DNA of 16,897 nucleotides from Anaerolineae bacterium. Lineage in GTDB: Bacteria > Chloroflexota > Anaerolineae > B4-G1. The position numbers and the translations under genes are program-made. The notes below the pieces were generated by a model. It did no database searches, was not told where the DNA came from, and saw only the letters and a program-made list of their open reading frames with translations. Location of the stretch: the NCBI GenBank assembly GCA_016783285.1, contig JADHWW010000042.1, positions 1 through 16,897 of the forward strand, written 5' to 3'. This document shows positions 1-6,981 of this stretch, one piece after another. The stretch's first letter is position 1; the number at the start of each line of letters is the position of its first letter.

Positions 1-1
1 G

Positions 2-715
2 CGAGGAGGCTTGCCTCGAAATGCCTATGTGATCGTCCGCGCTATCCTGGCCCGGTTGTCTGAGCCTGCTCTGAGCGGGGCCGCAGGGGAAACACCCCCG
101 ACTCCCGAAGTTTCCCCAACTCCGCCAGTCTCGCCGGGGGCCGCCATCGCCCAACTGCGCCAGCAGTGGGCGCCGGTCATCCAGGCCGTCGTCGCCGCCT
201 GCGAGGGGCAGGCACAGGCGGCCGCACACCTGCAGCCCCTCCTGGCCCAGCTCTCCCATCAGGACGACTGGCGCCACCTGGTCGCCGCCCTGCGCCGCAT
301 CCTGGCTGGCGAACGCGACCCCGCCGCCCTCCTCCCCGGCCTGGACGCCACCGATACCCTCATCGCCAGCGACCTGCTGCGCGCCCTGGGCGTGGAGGTG
401 GGACAAGACCTCCCCGATCCTGGCAACCGCGGCGGTCGCCCGCAGCCAGGGGAGCAAGCCCTGACCCTGGACGATCTGCTCGGCCTGGTGGCCCAGGCCG
501 GCACGGAGCAGGCGCCGCCCGGCCTGGGGGAGCAGCTCTTCGGCCTCACCCGCGCCATGGCCACCCAGCCCCAGGCGCCGGCCGAGATGCGCGAACTGGG
601 CCGCGTGCTCAACCACGTCCTCTCCGGCGAGCGGGCCCCCGACCTGTCGGCGTTGCCGCCCGAACTGGCGGCCAAGGTGCGGCAGATGCTGGCGGCGTTG
701 CCGGGCGGGCAGTGA
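2..715 (+). CDS. C-terminal part of an uncharacterised Ala/Leu/Pro-rich protein (5' end outside window)
   Basis: The frame is open from the window edge to a TGA at 713-715. A TTG at 11 is possible, but the GAGGAGG before it ends only one base upstream and the frame stays open before it, so I treat the gene as truncated by the window. After a Pro-rich linker (about residues 28-43, counted from the TTG) come helical Ala/Leu-rich segments. Two segments look like diverged copies of one unit: residues 87-127, containing LRRILAGERDP, and 193-230, containing LNHVLSGERAP. Units of this type often follow TPR or NB-ARC regions in Chloroflexota proteins; I recall this as a general resemblance only. There is no signal peptide, membrane segment or catalytic motif in the visible part. 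Function unknown. The following gene cluster is on the other strand, so this gene is not part of it. Confidence 0.7.
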   Translation, partial: RGGLPRNAYVIVRAILARLSEPALSGAAGETPPTPEVSPTPPVSPGAAIAQLRQQWAPVIQAVVAACEGQAQAAAHLQPLLAQLSHQDDWRHLVAALRRILAGERDPAALLPGLDATDTLIASDLLRALGVEVGQDLPDPGNRGGRPQPGEQALTLDDLLGLVAQAGTEQAPPGLGEQLFGLTRAMATQPQAPAEMRELGRVLNHVLSGERAPDLSALPPELAAKVRQMLAALPGGQ

Positions 716-727
716 TTGGCCGTGGTT

Positions 728-787
728 TTGTAGTAGCGACTTCAGTCGCTCTGTCTATGGCATAAGCGACTCAAGTCGCCACTACGA
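728..787. repeat. Palindromic interspersed-type repeat (hairpin)
   Basis: The arms are TTGTAGTAGCGACTTCAGTCGC (728-749) and the reverse complement of TCGTAGTGGCGACTTGAGTCGC (766-787). They differ at only a few of 22 positions and enclose a 16-base loop. Each arm itself contains a smaller palindrome, GCGACTT(c/g)AGTCGC. It lies 12 bases after the stop of the upstream gene. This is the layout of a REP/MITE-like element and could also serve as a 3'-end structure. Only one copy is present in this window, so its repetitive nature is inferred from recollection of similar sequences, not shown here. Confidence 0.65.
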
Positions 788-880
788 ACCCAAAAAGCAA
801 CACCGGCCGAGCTTTTACCCCACGAATCCACGTTGAGCCAATGAAGTCAAGTTCGTCGGAGGTCAAGCCGTAGATTTGGG

Positions 881-1325
881 CTACTTGCACATGTAGCTGT
901 CTTTAAGCTTTTTCTGCACAGTAGGATCCGGTTTGCCCTGCAACTGGCGCGCCAGAGTGGCAATCTCTCTCTCCAACGTCTGTAGCCCATACCAGCGGCA
1001 GGGTGTCGGCTTCAGGGTCGGAGCGGAATAGAGGTTTGACCCGGTTCCACACGATCTGCCCGGTCCTGGCTGGACAACCGACGTCCGGGCTAGACAGCAG
1101 AGGGTGACGTCCAATAATCTTGTCCAGTATCCAATAGGCGCGAGAGTGGTCTGCCACAAACCATACACTGGTGCCGTTCAGATGGCGGACGACCTGTTCC
1201 TGACTGACCTGGACGGAAGGCATTTGCCGAGTTTCCAGGTCTATGACCGATCGCGCAATAGTCGCTCTCAGAGGGCGAGGAGAAGCGGGCCGGCGCTGCA
1301 AAGTCAACACCATCGTGCTCTGTAG
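881..1325 (-). pseudogene. Possible decayed coding remnant, unrecognised
   Basis: Two overlapping minus-strand frames each look protein-like over part of their length. One contains VWFVADHSRAYWILDKIIGR (about 1115-1175). A different frame contains LEREIATLARQLQGKPDPT (about 920-976). This would fit one old gene broken by a frameshift, perhaps mobile-element derived. I cannot place it in a family, and the reading may be coincidental. Confidence 0.2.
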
Positions 1326-1526
1326 AACGTTCTCGAAGACCTTTTTGCGCTCAGCGATCAACGTGATTCCTCGCAGACAGGTTTGTTGTTCGAGGAAAAG
1401 GAGAAGTTCCGCTGGCTGGTCGGGCACGTGCTGGAGGACTCCCGCATCGCAGCGCTGGTGGACATGGTGTGGCACTTCGCTGACGTGGAGGACGTGCACG
1501 AATGGACACAGCAGATAGCCTGCTGA
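1326..1526 (+). pseudogene. C-terminal fragment of an unrecognised protein
   Basis: The frame follows a stop at 1323-1325 and ends at TGA 1524-1526, giving about 66 codons with no good start. The reading contains EEKEKFRWLVGHVLEDSRIA, then a segment rich in V, D, W and H. Its hydrophobic/charged alternation looks like a natural helical domain rather than a random frame. It resembles the tail of a small globular protein that has lost its 5' part. I do not recognise the family. Confidence 0.3.
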
Positions 1527-1595
1527 TCTGCGGCACTGGCAACCGGGGCCACCTGTTGAACGAAGCCATTCAGCCGTGGCGATCCGTGTCCCTTC

Positions 1596-2891
1596 CTACA
1601 CCTCACACCAGCGCAGCACAAAGAGACACAGCGCCTCCCAGAACTGGAACAGGCTCGGCAGGTCAATGTACTCGTCATTGGCGTGGGCCTGGGCGCCGGA
1701 AGGTCCGAAGATCACGCCAGGCATGTCGAAGATCTGATGCAGGGCAAACATGTCACAGGCGTAAGGTGCGCCCAGCACGTCCGGAGCCTGCCCGACGGTC
1801 TCCGTCACCGCCTGCTCCAGAGTATGCACGAGGGCACTATCCCGCGCCATCTCCGTCGGCGCCATGTAGCGTAACCGGTAGACCTCTTCTGGTCGAGTGA
1901 GAAACACATCGGGGTAGCGCTGCAGCAGACTATCCAGCCAACGATTCCGCTGCTCCAGTACAGTCTCCCGCTTCTCGCCGGGCAGGACATGCATGATGAG
2001 TTCGACACGCCCTTCCGGCGGTACGGCGATGGGAACCTGATTGCCCCATCCTCCGGCGTACACCTTGGTCACCTGCACGGGCACGGGGTTAGGGTAGCTG
2101 GTGTACAGGGGATGAGCTGGCGCCTCCTTGAGTCGCATCTCGACCAATTCGTCCAGGTGGCTGAGAAAGTAGCCGATCTGCTTCACGGCATCGGCCGCCT
2201 GCTCGGCGCTCTTGCCCACGTCCAGCCAGGTTCCCTTCGTGCTGCCGAAGATGAAATCGGTGATCAGTTGGCCGCGGGCGGCCGGGTAGATCTTGAGGTC
2301 AGTTGCCTCCGGGATGAGCGCAGCATCCAGGGTCCCCTCCCGCAGCCGGCCGGCAATGGTGGCATTGACGCCGCCCTCCTCCTCATCCACGACGGACTCA
2401 AATCGCAGGTCGCCGCGCAAAGGGACCTGCTTCTCGGCCAGGGCCTTCATGAGGACCATGATGCCCCCCAGGGGCCCCTTCATGTCCATGGCGCCCAACC
2501 CGTACAGCTTGTCGCCCTCGATCGTGGCCTCGAACGGCGCGTGCGCCCAGATATTGTCGCCCAGAGCCACCGTATCTATGTGCCCCGTCAACAGCAGGGA
2601 GCGCCCATCCCCCCGACCCGGCAGCAGCGCAGAGACATTGGGACGATCCCTGTAGGACCGACCGGGATGGAAAGCCGGGTGCTCCAGCAACCCCGGCACT
2701 GTGTCCGGCTCGTACATCTCTGTTGGCAGCCCGGCTTGCCGCAAGTAGGCGGCGATATACTCCTGGGCGGCCTTCTCCTCGCCGTTTGGCGGCGTGTTGC
2801 GCGAGGGGAAACGGATCAGATCCTTGACGACCCTGATCACCTCATCCCGGTACTCCAACATCATTTCATGGGCCAATACGCGGTGGTCCAT
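1596..2891 (-). CDS. M20-family metallopeptidase / amidohydrolase (ArgE/DapE/CPG2-like)
   Basis: Predicted 431-aa cytoplasmic zinc hydrolase that cleaves an amide or peptide bond, with no signal peptide. The M20 metal-ligand pattern is complete: TGHIDT (H104, D106), GAMDMKG (D136), DEEEGG (E170-E172), PEATD (E195) and AHANDE (H403). The length suits the family. Two adjacent ATGs lie at 2894 and 2891. The second sits 5 bases after AGGAGG and is preferred; a further upstream ATG at 2948 would fall inside the preceding gene. The gene is last in the leftward cluster, 37 bases after the creatinase-like gene. Context (deacetylase, cyclase, M24 protein) suggests hydrolysis of an N-acyl or N-carbamoyl intermediate rather than a role in arginine or lysine synthesis; that is inference, and substrate specificity cannot be read from the sequence. 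The 431-aa size rules out a domain-only fragment. Confidence 0.9.
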   Translation of the reverse strand: MDHRVLAHEMMLEYRDEVIRVVKDLIRFPSRNTPPNGEEKAAQEYIAAYLRQAGLPTEMYEPDTVPGLLEHPAFHPGRSYRDRPNVSALLPGRGDGRSLLLTGHIDTVALGDNIWAHAPFEATIEGDKLYGLGAMDMKGPLGGIMVLMKALAEKQVPLRGDLRFESVVDEEEGGVNATIAGRLREGTLDAALIPEATDLKIYPAARGQLITDFIFGSTKGTWLDVGKSAEQAADAVKQIGYFLSHLDELVEMRLKEAPAHPLYTSYPNPVPVQVTKVYAGGWGNQVPIAVPPEGRVELIMHVLPGEKRETVLEQRNRWLDSLLQRYPDVFLTRPEEVYRLRYMAPTEMARDSALVHTLEQAVTETVGQAPDVLGAPYACDMFALHQIFDMPGVIFGPSGAQAHANDEYIDLPSLFQFWEALCLFVLRWCEV

Positions 2892-2892
2892 C

Positions 2893-2914
2893 ATAGCCTC
2901 CTGATAGCCTCCTG
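2893..2914 (-). promoter_or_regulatory. Tandemly duplicated ribosome-binding site of the M20 gene
   Basis: An 11-bp unit is present twice, perfectly and end to end (2893-2903 and 2904-2914). In the mRNA it reads CAGGAGGCTAT twice, just before or overlapping the start codons. The inner copy places AGGAGG 5 bases from the ATG at 2891. The outer copy lies 13 bases from the ATG at 2894. Confidence 0.7.
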
Positions 2915-2928
2915 CAGCACGTATGATG

Positions 2929-4095
2929 TCACAACTCGATGATCTCACGGCGGTAGGATGTCAGCTCCTCAATCCCCTGCTCAGTCACCAGAATGCCGTC
3001 CTCGTAGCGCAGACCAATCTCGCCGTCACTCAACCAAATGTCCACGTTGAACTGCATCCCCGGTTGGATGACCAACTCGCTGCCCGCGCCCAGCCACAAC
3101 CCCTCCACCTCGGAGGAGCCGGTTCCGTGGGCCGGCCCGTAGAGCGTGAATTCCTGGAAACCATACTGGGCCAGGGTATCGTGATAGTTGCGGAAGACCT
3201 CCTTGGCAGCCACGCCGGGGCGGATATCGCGCAGGGCGCCGTGGACGCCCTCCAAGGCCACACTCATGAGCTGTCTCGCCCGATCCGAGGCCTTGCCGAT
3301 GACGAAGGGGCGGCACATGTTGCCGCAATAGCCCATGTGCCGGGCGCCAAAGGTCAGTTGGACCAACTCATCACGCTTGATGCGGCGGTGAGTGGAGCGG
3401 CACAGGCTCTGGCGGGTGTTGGGTCCCGAGCAGACCCAAATGGGGTAGGATGTGCCCTCGGCGCCCAGCCTGCGCATGGTGGCATGCGCTCGCGCTTCGA
3501 TCTCCCACTCCGCGTCCCCCTCCGCCACCGATCTGAGCACATGAATCATCGTCTGCTCGGTAATCCAGTAGGCCTGGCGGATCACGGCGATCTCATACGG
3601 GGACTTGATGCTGCGCACCCGCAATAGCAGGTCGTCGGCGGGGATGATCTCCGCCTCTGGCGCAGAGCGGCGCAGATCGGCGAAGATGGGCTGCGGGAAG
3701 ATGTTCCAATCTGTCACACCGATGCGGCGCGGCAACTGACCACAGACCGCCGGCAGTATCGAGGCGAAGTCTTCGTAGGTCACAGGGGGCACCCACTCCG
3801 GCGCCGAGCTCTCCACGAAGAGTGGATGGATGCGCACATTCTTAATGCGCGAGAACTGCATGGCAAACTCGTACGACTCCGGTCCGCCCGTCACCAGGGC
3901 GGGCTCGCCCGCGCGCGGTACCACCACGCCGGCGAAGTCGAAGAAAGGCCAGAAGTCGGCCAGATAGCGGCTGGACGCCGCCTCGGTCTCGGATGAGTAG
4001 GTGATCAACACATCCAGGTTGCACCGCGCCAACTCCTCCTGCACGCGCCGGGTGCGGCGCTCGAAGTCTGAGTCCGGGATCAAGGGAACTCGCAC
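2929..4095 (-). CDS. Creatinase / Xaa-Pro-aminopeptidase-like M24 protein lacking canonical metal ligands
   Basis: Predicted 388-aa protein with an N-terminal creatinase-type domain (about residues 1-155) and a C-terminal pita-bread M24 domain (about 165-388). A GTG start at 4095 lies 6 bases after a perfect AGGAGG, which itself sits in the end of the preceding cyclase gene; an ATG at 4155 would overlap that gene by 58 bases and lacks such a site. The usual M24 ligand set is D, D, H, E, E. Here the two aspartates are replaced by T248 (VQLTFGA) and N259 (YCGNMCRPF). H323 (HGTG) is kept, the first Glu is D352 (NVDIW), and the second is kept as E365 (RYEDG). Loss of the metal site is known in creatinase, a metal-independent C-N hydrolase, so a creatinase-type amidinohydrolase or amide hydrolase is more likely than an aminopeptidase. 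It is tightly packed with the cyclase gene (2-base gap). Confidence 0.88.
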   Translation of the reverse strand: MRVPLIPDSDFERRTRRVQEELARCNLDVLITYSSETEAASSRYLADFWPFFDFAGVVVPRAGEPALVTGGPESYEFAMQFSRIKNVRIHPLFVESSAPEWVPPVTYEDFASILPAVCGQLPRRIGVTDWNIFPQPIFADLRRSAPEAEIIPADDLLLRVRSIKSPYEIAVIRQAYWITEQTMIHVLRSVAEGDAEWEIEARAHATMRRLGAEGTSYPIWVCSGPNTRQSLCRSTHRRIKRDELVQLTFGARHMGYCGNMCRPFVIGKASDRARQLMSVALEGVHGALRDIRPGVAAKEVFRNYHDTLAQYGFQEFTLYGPAHGTGSSEVEGLWLGAGSELVIQPGMQFNVDIWLSDGEIGLRYEDGILVTEQGIEELTSYRREIIEL

Positions 4096-4097
4096 GC

Positions 4098-4817
4098 TTA
4101 TCCTCCTATGGTGTCGTCTACGGTGCTGTATTCTTCCAGGTAAATCGCCCGGCAAGGCGCTCCGCTCACATCCTCCACGGCCAGCGGCAGGGCGATGAGT
4201 CTGCCGCGGGGCACGCCTATGCTGTCCAGGTTCACCAGAGGAGCCAGCAGGAGCGCACCGCGGCGGAAAAGCGGGATCAGCATGTTGCCGGTCTCCCCGA
4301 CTGCATCATGGGGGCGGGACCGGGCTGTCTCGATGCAGGGCACGTCCACGCCGAGGATGGAGAAGGGTTGGGTCAGCAGCCAGGGCAGGCAGTCCACATG
4401 CAGGGCAGGCCCATGCGTCACGTACCCGGGGGAGCGCCACTGCGCACCCCATCCACAATCAATCAGCAAGGCATCACCCTCTTCCACTGGCGGGCAATTC
4501 GCCTCCAGCTCCGCCCGCCGGATCAGGGCTTGCGGCTCTTTGTGCGGCACGTGACACACGACAGCAGGTCGCACGAAAGCGCTGGGGCCCAGATCGCTCA
4601 GGTTGGGCATGCCCGGCAACATGTGGCCGCCCGTCTCTATGTAGGTCCCTGTGACGGTACTCAACGACAGGGAGAAGGCCTCGAAGCCCTGCGCCTCGCG
4701 GGTGGCTACCTGCACCACCTCGAAGTCCGGCAATTGCCTGCCCAGGTTCGGCAGGATGTTATAGCTCCACATGCCGGGATGGAGCGGCCCGGAGAGGTCT
4801 ATAACCCTGATGATCAT
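4098..4817 (-). CDS. Cyclase / kynurenine-formamidase-like family protein with altered metal motif
   Basis: Predicted 239-aa protein of the cyclase superfamily, whose members (for example KynB and isatin hydrolase) hydrolyse amide or lactam bonds with Mn or Zn. The start of the fold (RVIDLSGPLHPGM) and the end (PLVNLDSIGVPRGRLIALPL) fit the family. The family motif HxGTHxDxPxH reads V55-T-G-T-Y59-I-E61-T-G63-G-H65: both motif histidines before the Asp are missing, Asp is Glu, Pro is Gly, and only the last His remains. The usual Glu near the end of the second motif appears as Ala (LLLAPLVNL). Either the chemistry is changed or the protein binds a ligand without turnover. The ATG at 4817 follows GGGGGT by 3 bases. 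The stop lies 2 bases before the start of the M24 gene, so the two are probably translationally coupled. Confidence 0.85.
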   Translation of the reverse strand: MIIRVIDLSGPLHPGMWSYNILPNLGRQLPDFEVVQVATREAQGFEAFSLSLSTVTGTYIETGGHMLPGMPNLSDLGPSAFVRPAVVCHVPHKEPQALIRRAELEANCPPVEEGDALLIDCGWGAQWRSPGYVTHGPALHVDCLPWLLTQPFSILGVDVPCIETARSRPHDAVGETGNMLIPLFRRGALLLAPLVNLDSIGVPRGRLIALPLAVEDVSGAPCRAIYLEEYSTVDDTIGG

Positions 4818-4892
4818 GTTACCCCCACTGCATCAGTACTCACACCAGCCCCTGTGGCGAGGACGACCCAGGCTGGTTCATCCCGCCTACCC

Positions 4893-4909
4893 GCCCTCGG
4901 GACGAGGGC
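4893..4909 (-). other. Short intercistronic hairpin
   Basis: Perfect 7-bp arms, GCCCTCG and CGAGGGC, enclose a 3-base loop. It lies in the 131-base gap between the URO-D-like gene and the cyclase gene. No T-tract follows on the minus strand, so it is not a standard intrinsic terminator. Confidence 0.4.
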
Positions 4910-4948
4910 ACGAGCGGCGAAAGACACCCGGTGCTCGCTCCAGCCCCC

Positions 4949-5981
4949 TCATTGCAGGGGATAGGTCCCATACTCCACTGCCGTGGCCACCAGAGCCACC
5001 AGATTGGCCGGTGGTGTACCGCGGGGCACCTCGCAGCCAGGGCTGAGGATGAAGCCGCCTCCAGCGGCTCCTTCCTGAATACAGCGCCGGGCGGCCGCGC
5101 GCACCTCTTCGGGCGTGCCCTCCAGCAGAACCTTCACCGGGTCCAGGTTTCCCTTGAGACAGACGCGGGGCCCCAACAGACGTTTGGCCTCCTCAAGATC
5201 AATCAGGGCGTCCAGGTTGAGGATGTCGGCGCCCACATCGCCGAAGTGGGGCAGCAGGGCCGCGGTGTTGCCGCAGGCGTGGTACTTAACTCGGGCGCCA
5301 GCTCCCTTGAGACCGGCGACCAACTCGACGAGGTAGGGCAAATTGTACTCCTGGTAGAACCGCGGTGAGACCAGGCTGGCCACGGCGTCCCCCACACCGA
5401 TGAAACGAGCCCCGGCCTCGATCTGCGCCAGCCCAAAGGCCAGTTCCATCTCCGTCGCAAAGCGCAGGAGTTGATGGACAAACTCGGGCCGGTCGTACAG
5501 ATCAACCATGAAGTGATTCAGGTCACGCAGAATGGCGGCTTCCTGAAATGGGGCCTCAACCCATCCATAGACGACCTCGTCTGGTCCCAGCTCTTCTCGC
5601 AGCAGGCGCAGCGCCTTGATCTGCTCACGCATCCGGTTGCGGCCCAACGGATCGGGCAAGCGCAGCTGTTGCAGGTCGCCAGGCCCCTGGATGAATGGCT
5701 CGCTGCCCAACGAGGGTACCCCATCGTCGGGCCAGATCACCGGCGCGCCCAGCGCCTCGGGCTCGCGCACCGCATCTGCCGTGACGTTGACACTAGTAGC
5801 CGAAGCGGCGGATGCACTCCAACTGAGCCTGGGCCATGACCTCGCCGTGGCGACAATAGTCGGCGTAGTCAATCCCCGCCAGCTGGGCCGCGAAGGTCAT
5901 GATCAAGGGGCTGACCGGCACGCGGTCCGGTTCGCGCAGTTCACAGACGGCGACATACCGTTCGTAGGAAGTCATAGGCAT
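4949..5981 (-). pseudogene. Uroporphyrinogen decarboxylase-superfamily (MtaA/CmuA-like methyltransferase) gene, frameshifted
   Basis: The N-terminus (TSYERYVAVCELREPDRVPV, from the ATG at 5981, with GGGGAG 7 bases upstream) reads to a TAG at 5793-5795. The rest of the protein, starting at VNVTADAVREPEALGAPVIW, continues in another frame from about 5791 to 4949. Joined, they give about 342 aa, normal for the family. The C-terminal part has the zinc-type signature of corrinoid methyltransferases of this superfamily: YHACGN (His 5279-5281, Cys 5273-5275), then a Cys in SPGCEVP (5033-5035). Members act as methyltransferases or O-demethylation partners; true heme-pathway decarboxylases lack this motif. 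No corrinoid protein is encoded nearby, so a methyl-transfer role is uncertain. The break is a single indel near a CTAGTAG stretch, so a sequencing error is possible. If real, the gene is inactive. Confidence 0.8.
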
Positions 5982-6064
5982 GAACCCGCTCCCCTAGCCT
6001 GGACGCTCGCTCCCCGTCGCTGCCGGCTGTGCGGTCCGTGCAACACTTCCTGCTCCGTGGCGCC

Positions 6065-6086
6065 AGCCTGGCCTGCCGGCCAGGCT
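6065..6086 (-). other. Strong intercistronic hairpin at a stop codon
   Basis: Perfect 9-bp arms, AGCCTGGCC and GGCCAGGCT, enclose a 4-base loop. It begins within the TAG stop of the preceding NagB-like gene and fills part of the 103-base gap before the URO-D-like gene. No T-tract follows on the minus strand. A 3'-end-protecting or processing role is more likely than termination. Confidence 0.6.
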
Positions 6087-6981
6087 ACCGACCGCCGAAG
6101 AACTCCCACTCCGGATGCTCACTGATGGGATGGCGGGCCGTGTCTATCGTCGCCGTGATCAGCGCGTCGGGGTGTTCTTGTAGCAAAGTGATGGGGTATT
6201 CGACAGAGGGGGGAGCAAAGAGAGCCACGCGCAGCGCCGTCTGCTTCCACGCCCCCGTGTCGGCGTAGAGTCGCACCTTGCGGGCGGACAGGCATTCCTT
6301 CAGCCCCAGCGTCACCGACATGGGCGGCGCGAACTGGTAGGCGGCGCCCAGGACCCGCTGGGCCAGCGCCACGACGGTATCCCAGTTGTTCTCCTGGATG
6401 CGGATGGTGGAGTTGCGCAGGTCATCCAATGTCGGCTGGCTGTAGGGGTGACGCCGGGCCTGATTGTAGGCCACGTGCCCGTCTTGGCCCCATCCGCCGA
6501 GGGTGATGTCCACTGGCGCCGCCCAGATACGCTCCCGCACCTCGTCCATGTTCCCGGGATTCAGCCACACGCGGTTGCTCTCGGGGACGGCCAGCCGGGG
6601 GTGCACGGGATCGTAGAACTGCCGCTCCATGGTGGCGCGGAAGTTGTAAGGGTGGCCGCGTGGCAACTCCCGTCCCTGCCAATCCAGGCATTCGTCCATG
6701 TGGAAGACGACCAGATTGTGCAGGGGCACCTGGGCGCTATTCACCAGCGTGGTGAAGGGCTGGTACCAACAGCTCGGCCCACAAGGAACGATGGCCCGTG
6801 TCGGTTCACCACGTTCGTTGTGGGCCTGGATCTCGTCAACCAGCTCGCCGGCCATGATCCGCCCCATCTCCGCCGAGTCTGTGCACAGCCGGAACGGCAC
6901 CCGCAACGCCGGATGGGCCTCCAGCTCCGTCTGCGGAATGCGACACCACTCGACCAGTCTCTCAGGAATGATCCCGCTCAT
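6085..6981 (-). CDS. NagB-like sugar-phosphate deaminase/isomerase paralogue B (D-H-Q site)
   Basis: Predicted 298-aa protein of the glucosamine-6-phosphate isomerase/deaminase (NagB/6-phosphogluconolactonase) superfamily, which opens and isomerises phosphosugars in the cytoplasm. Family landmarks: a phosphate-loop-like CGPSCWYQPF (67-76), FHMDE (D96, E97; NagB D72 region), GGWGQDGHVAYNQ (162-174), and SVTLGL followed by a GxxK-type segment near the C-terminus. In E. coli NagB the ring-opening triad is D141-H143-E148; here D167 and H169 are kept but the Glu is Q174. The ATG at 6981 overlaps the upstream stop as ATGA, which supports this start over longer N-terminal readings and implies coupled translation with paralogue A. 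Compare the adjacent gene, which lost a different triad residue. Deaminase activity is not assured; isomerase or heteromer function is possible. Confidence 0.87.
   Translation of the reverse strand: MSGIIPERLVEWCRIPQTELEAHPALRVPFRLCTDSAEMGRIMAGELVDEIQAHNERGEPTRAIVPCGPSCWYQPFTTLVNSAQVPLHNLVVFHMDECLDWQGRELPRGHPYNFRATMERQFYDPVHPRLAVPESNRVWLNPGNMDEVRERIWAAPVDITLGGWGQDGHVAYNQARRHPYSQPTLDDLRNSTIRIQENNWDTVVALAQRVLGAAYQFAPPMSVTLGLKECLSARKVRLYADTGAWKQTALRVALFAPPSVEYPITLLQEHPDALITATIDTARHPISEHPEWEFFGGR

Larger units (their letters stand above)
788..1595. other. Gene-poor, apparently decayed stretch
   Basis: No intact gene is supported here. Base composition is less GC-rich than in the flanking genes. 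Two short stretches read like protein remnants, one on each strand (881-1325 minus, 1326-1526 plus), and are listed separately. I see no tRNA, CRISPR, clear promoter or T-tract terminator. The leftward operon ends into this region at 1596 without a recognisable intrinsic terminator. Confidence 0.5.

Noticed and set aside
903..1499. 198-codon minus-strand open frame as an intact gene
   Set aside because: No ribosome site or recognisable domain over its length; part of it overlaps a better-looking forward remnant, and the most protein-like pieces are in two frames. Kept only as a possible remnant.
1989..2942. Long plus-strand open frame opposite the M20 gene
   Set aside because: It is antisense to a gene with full M20 motifs, has no family features, and results from high GC.
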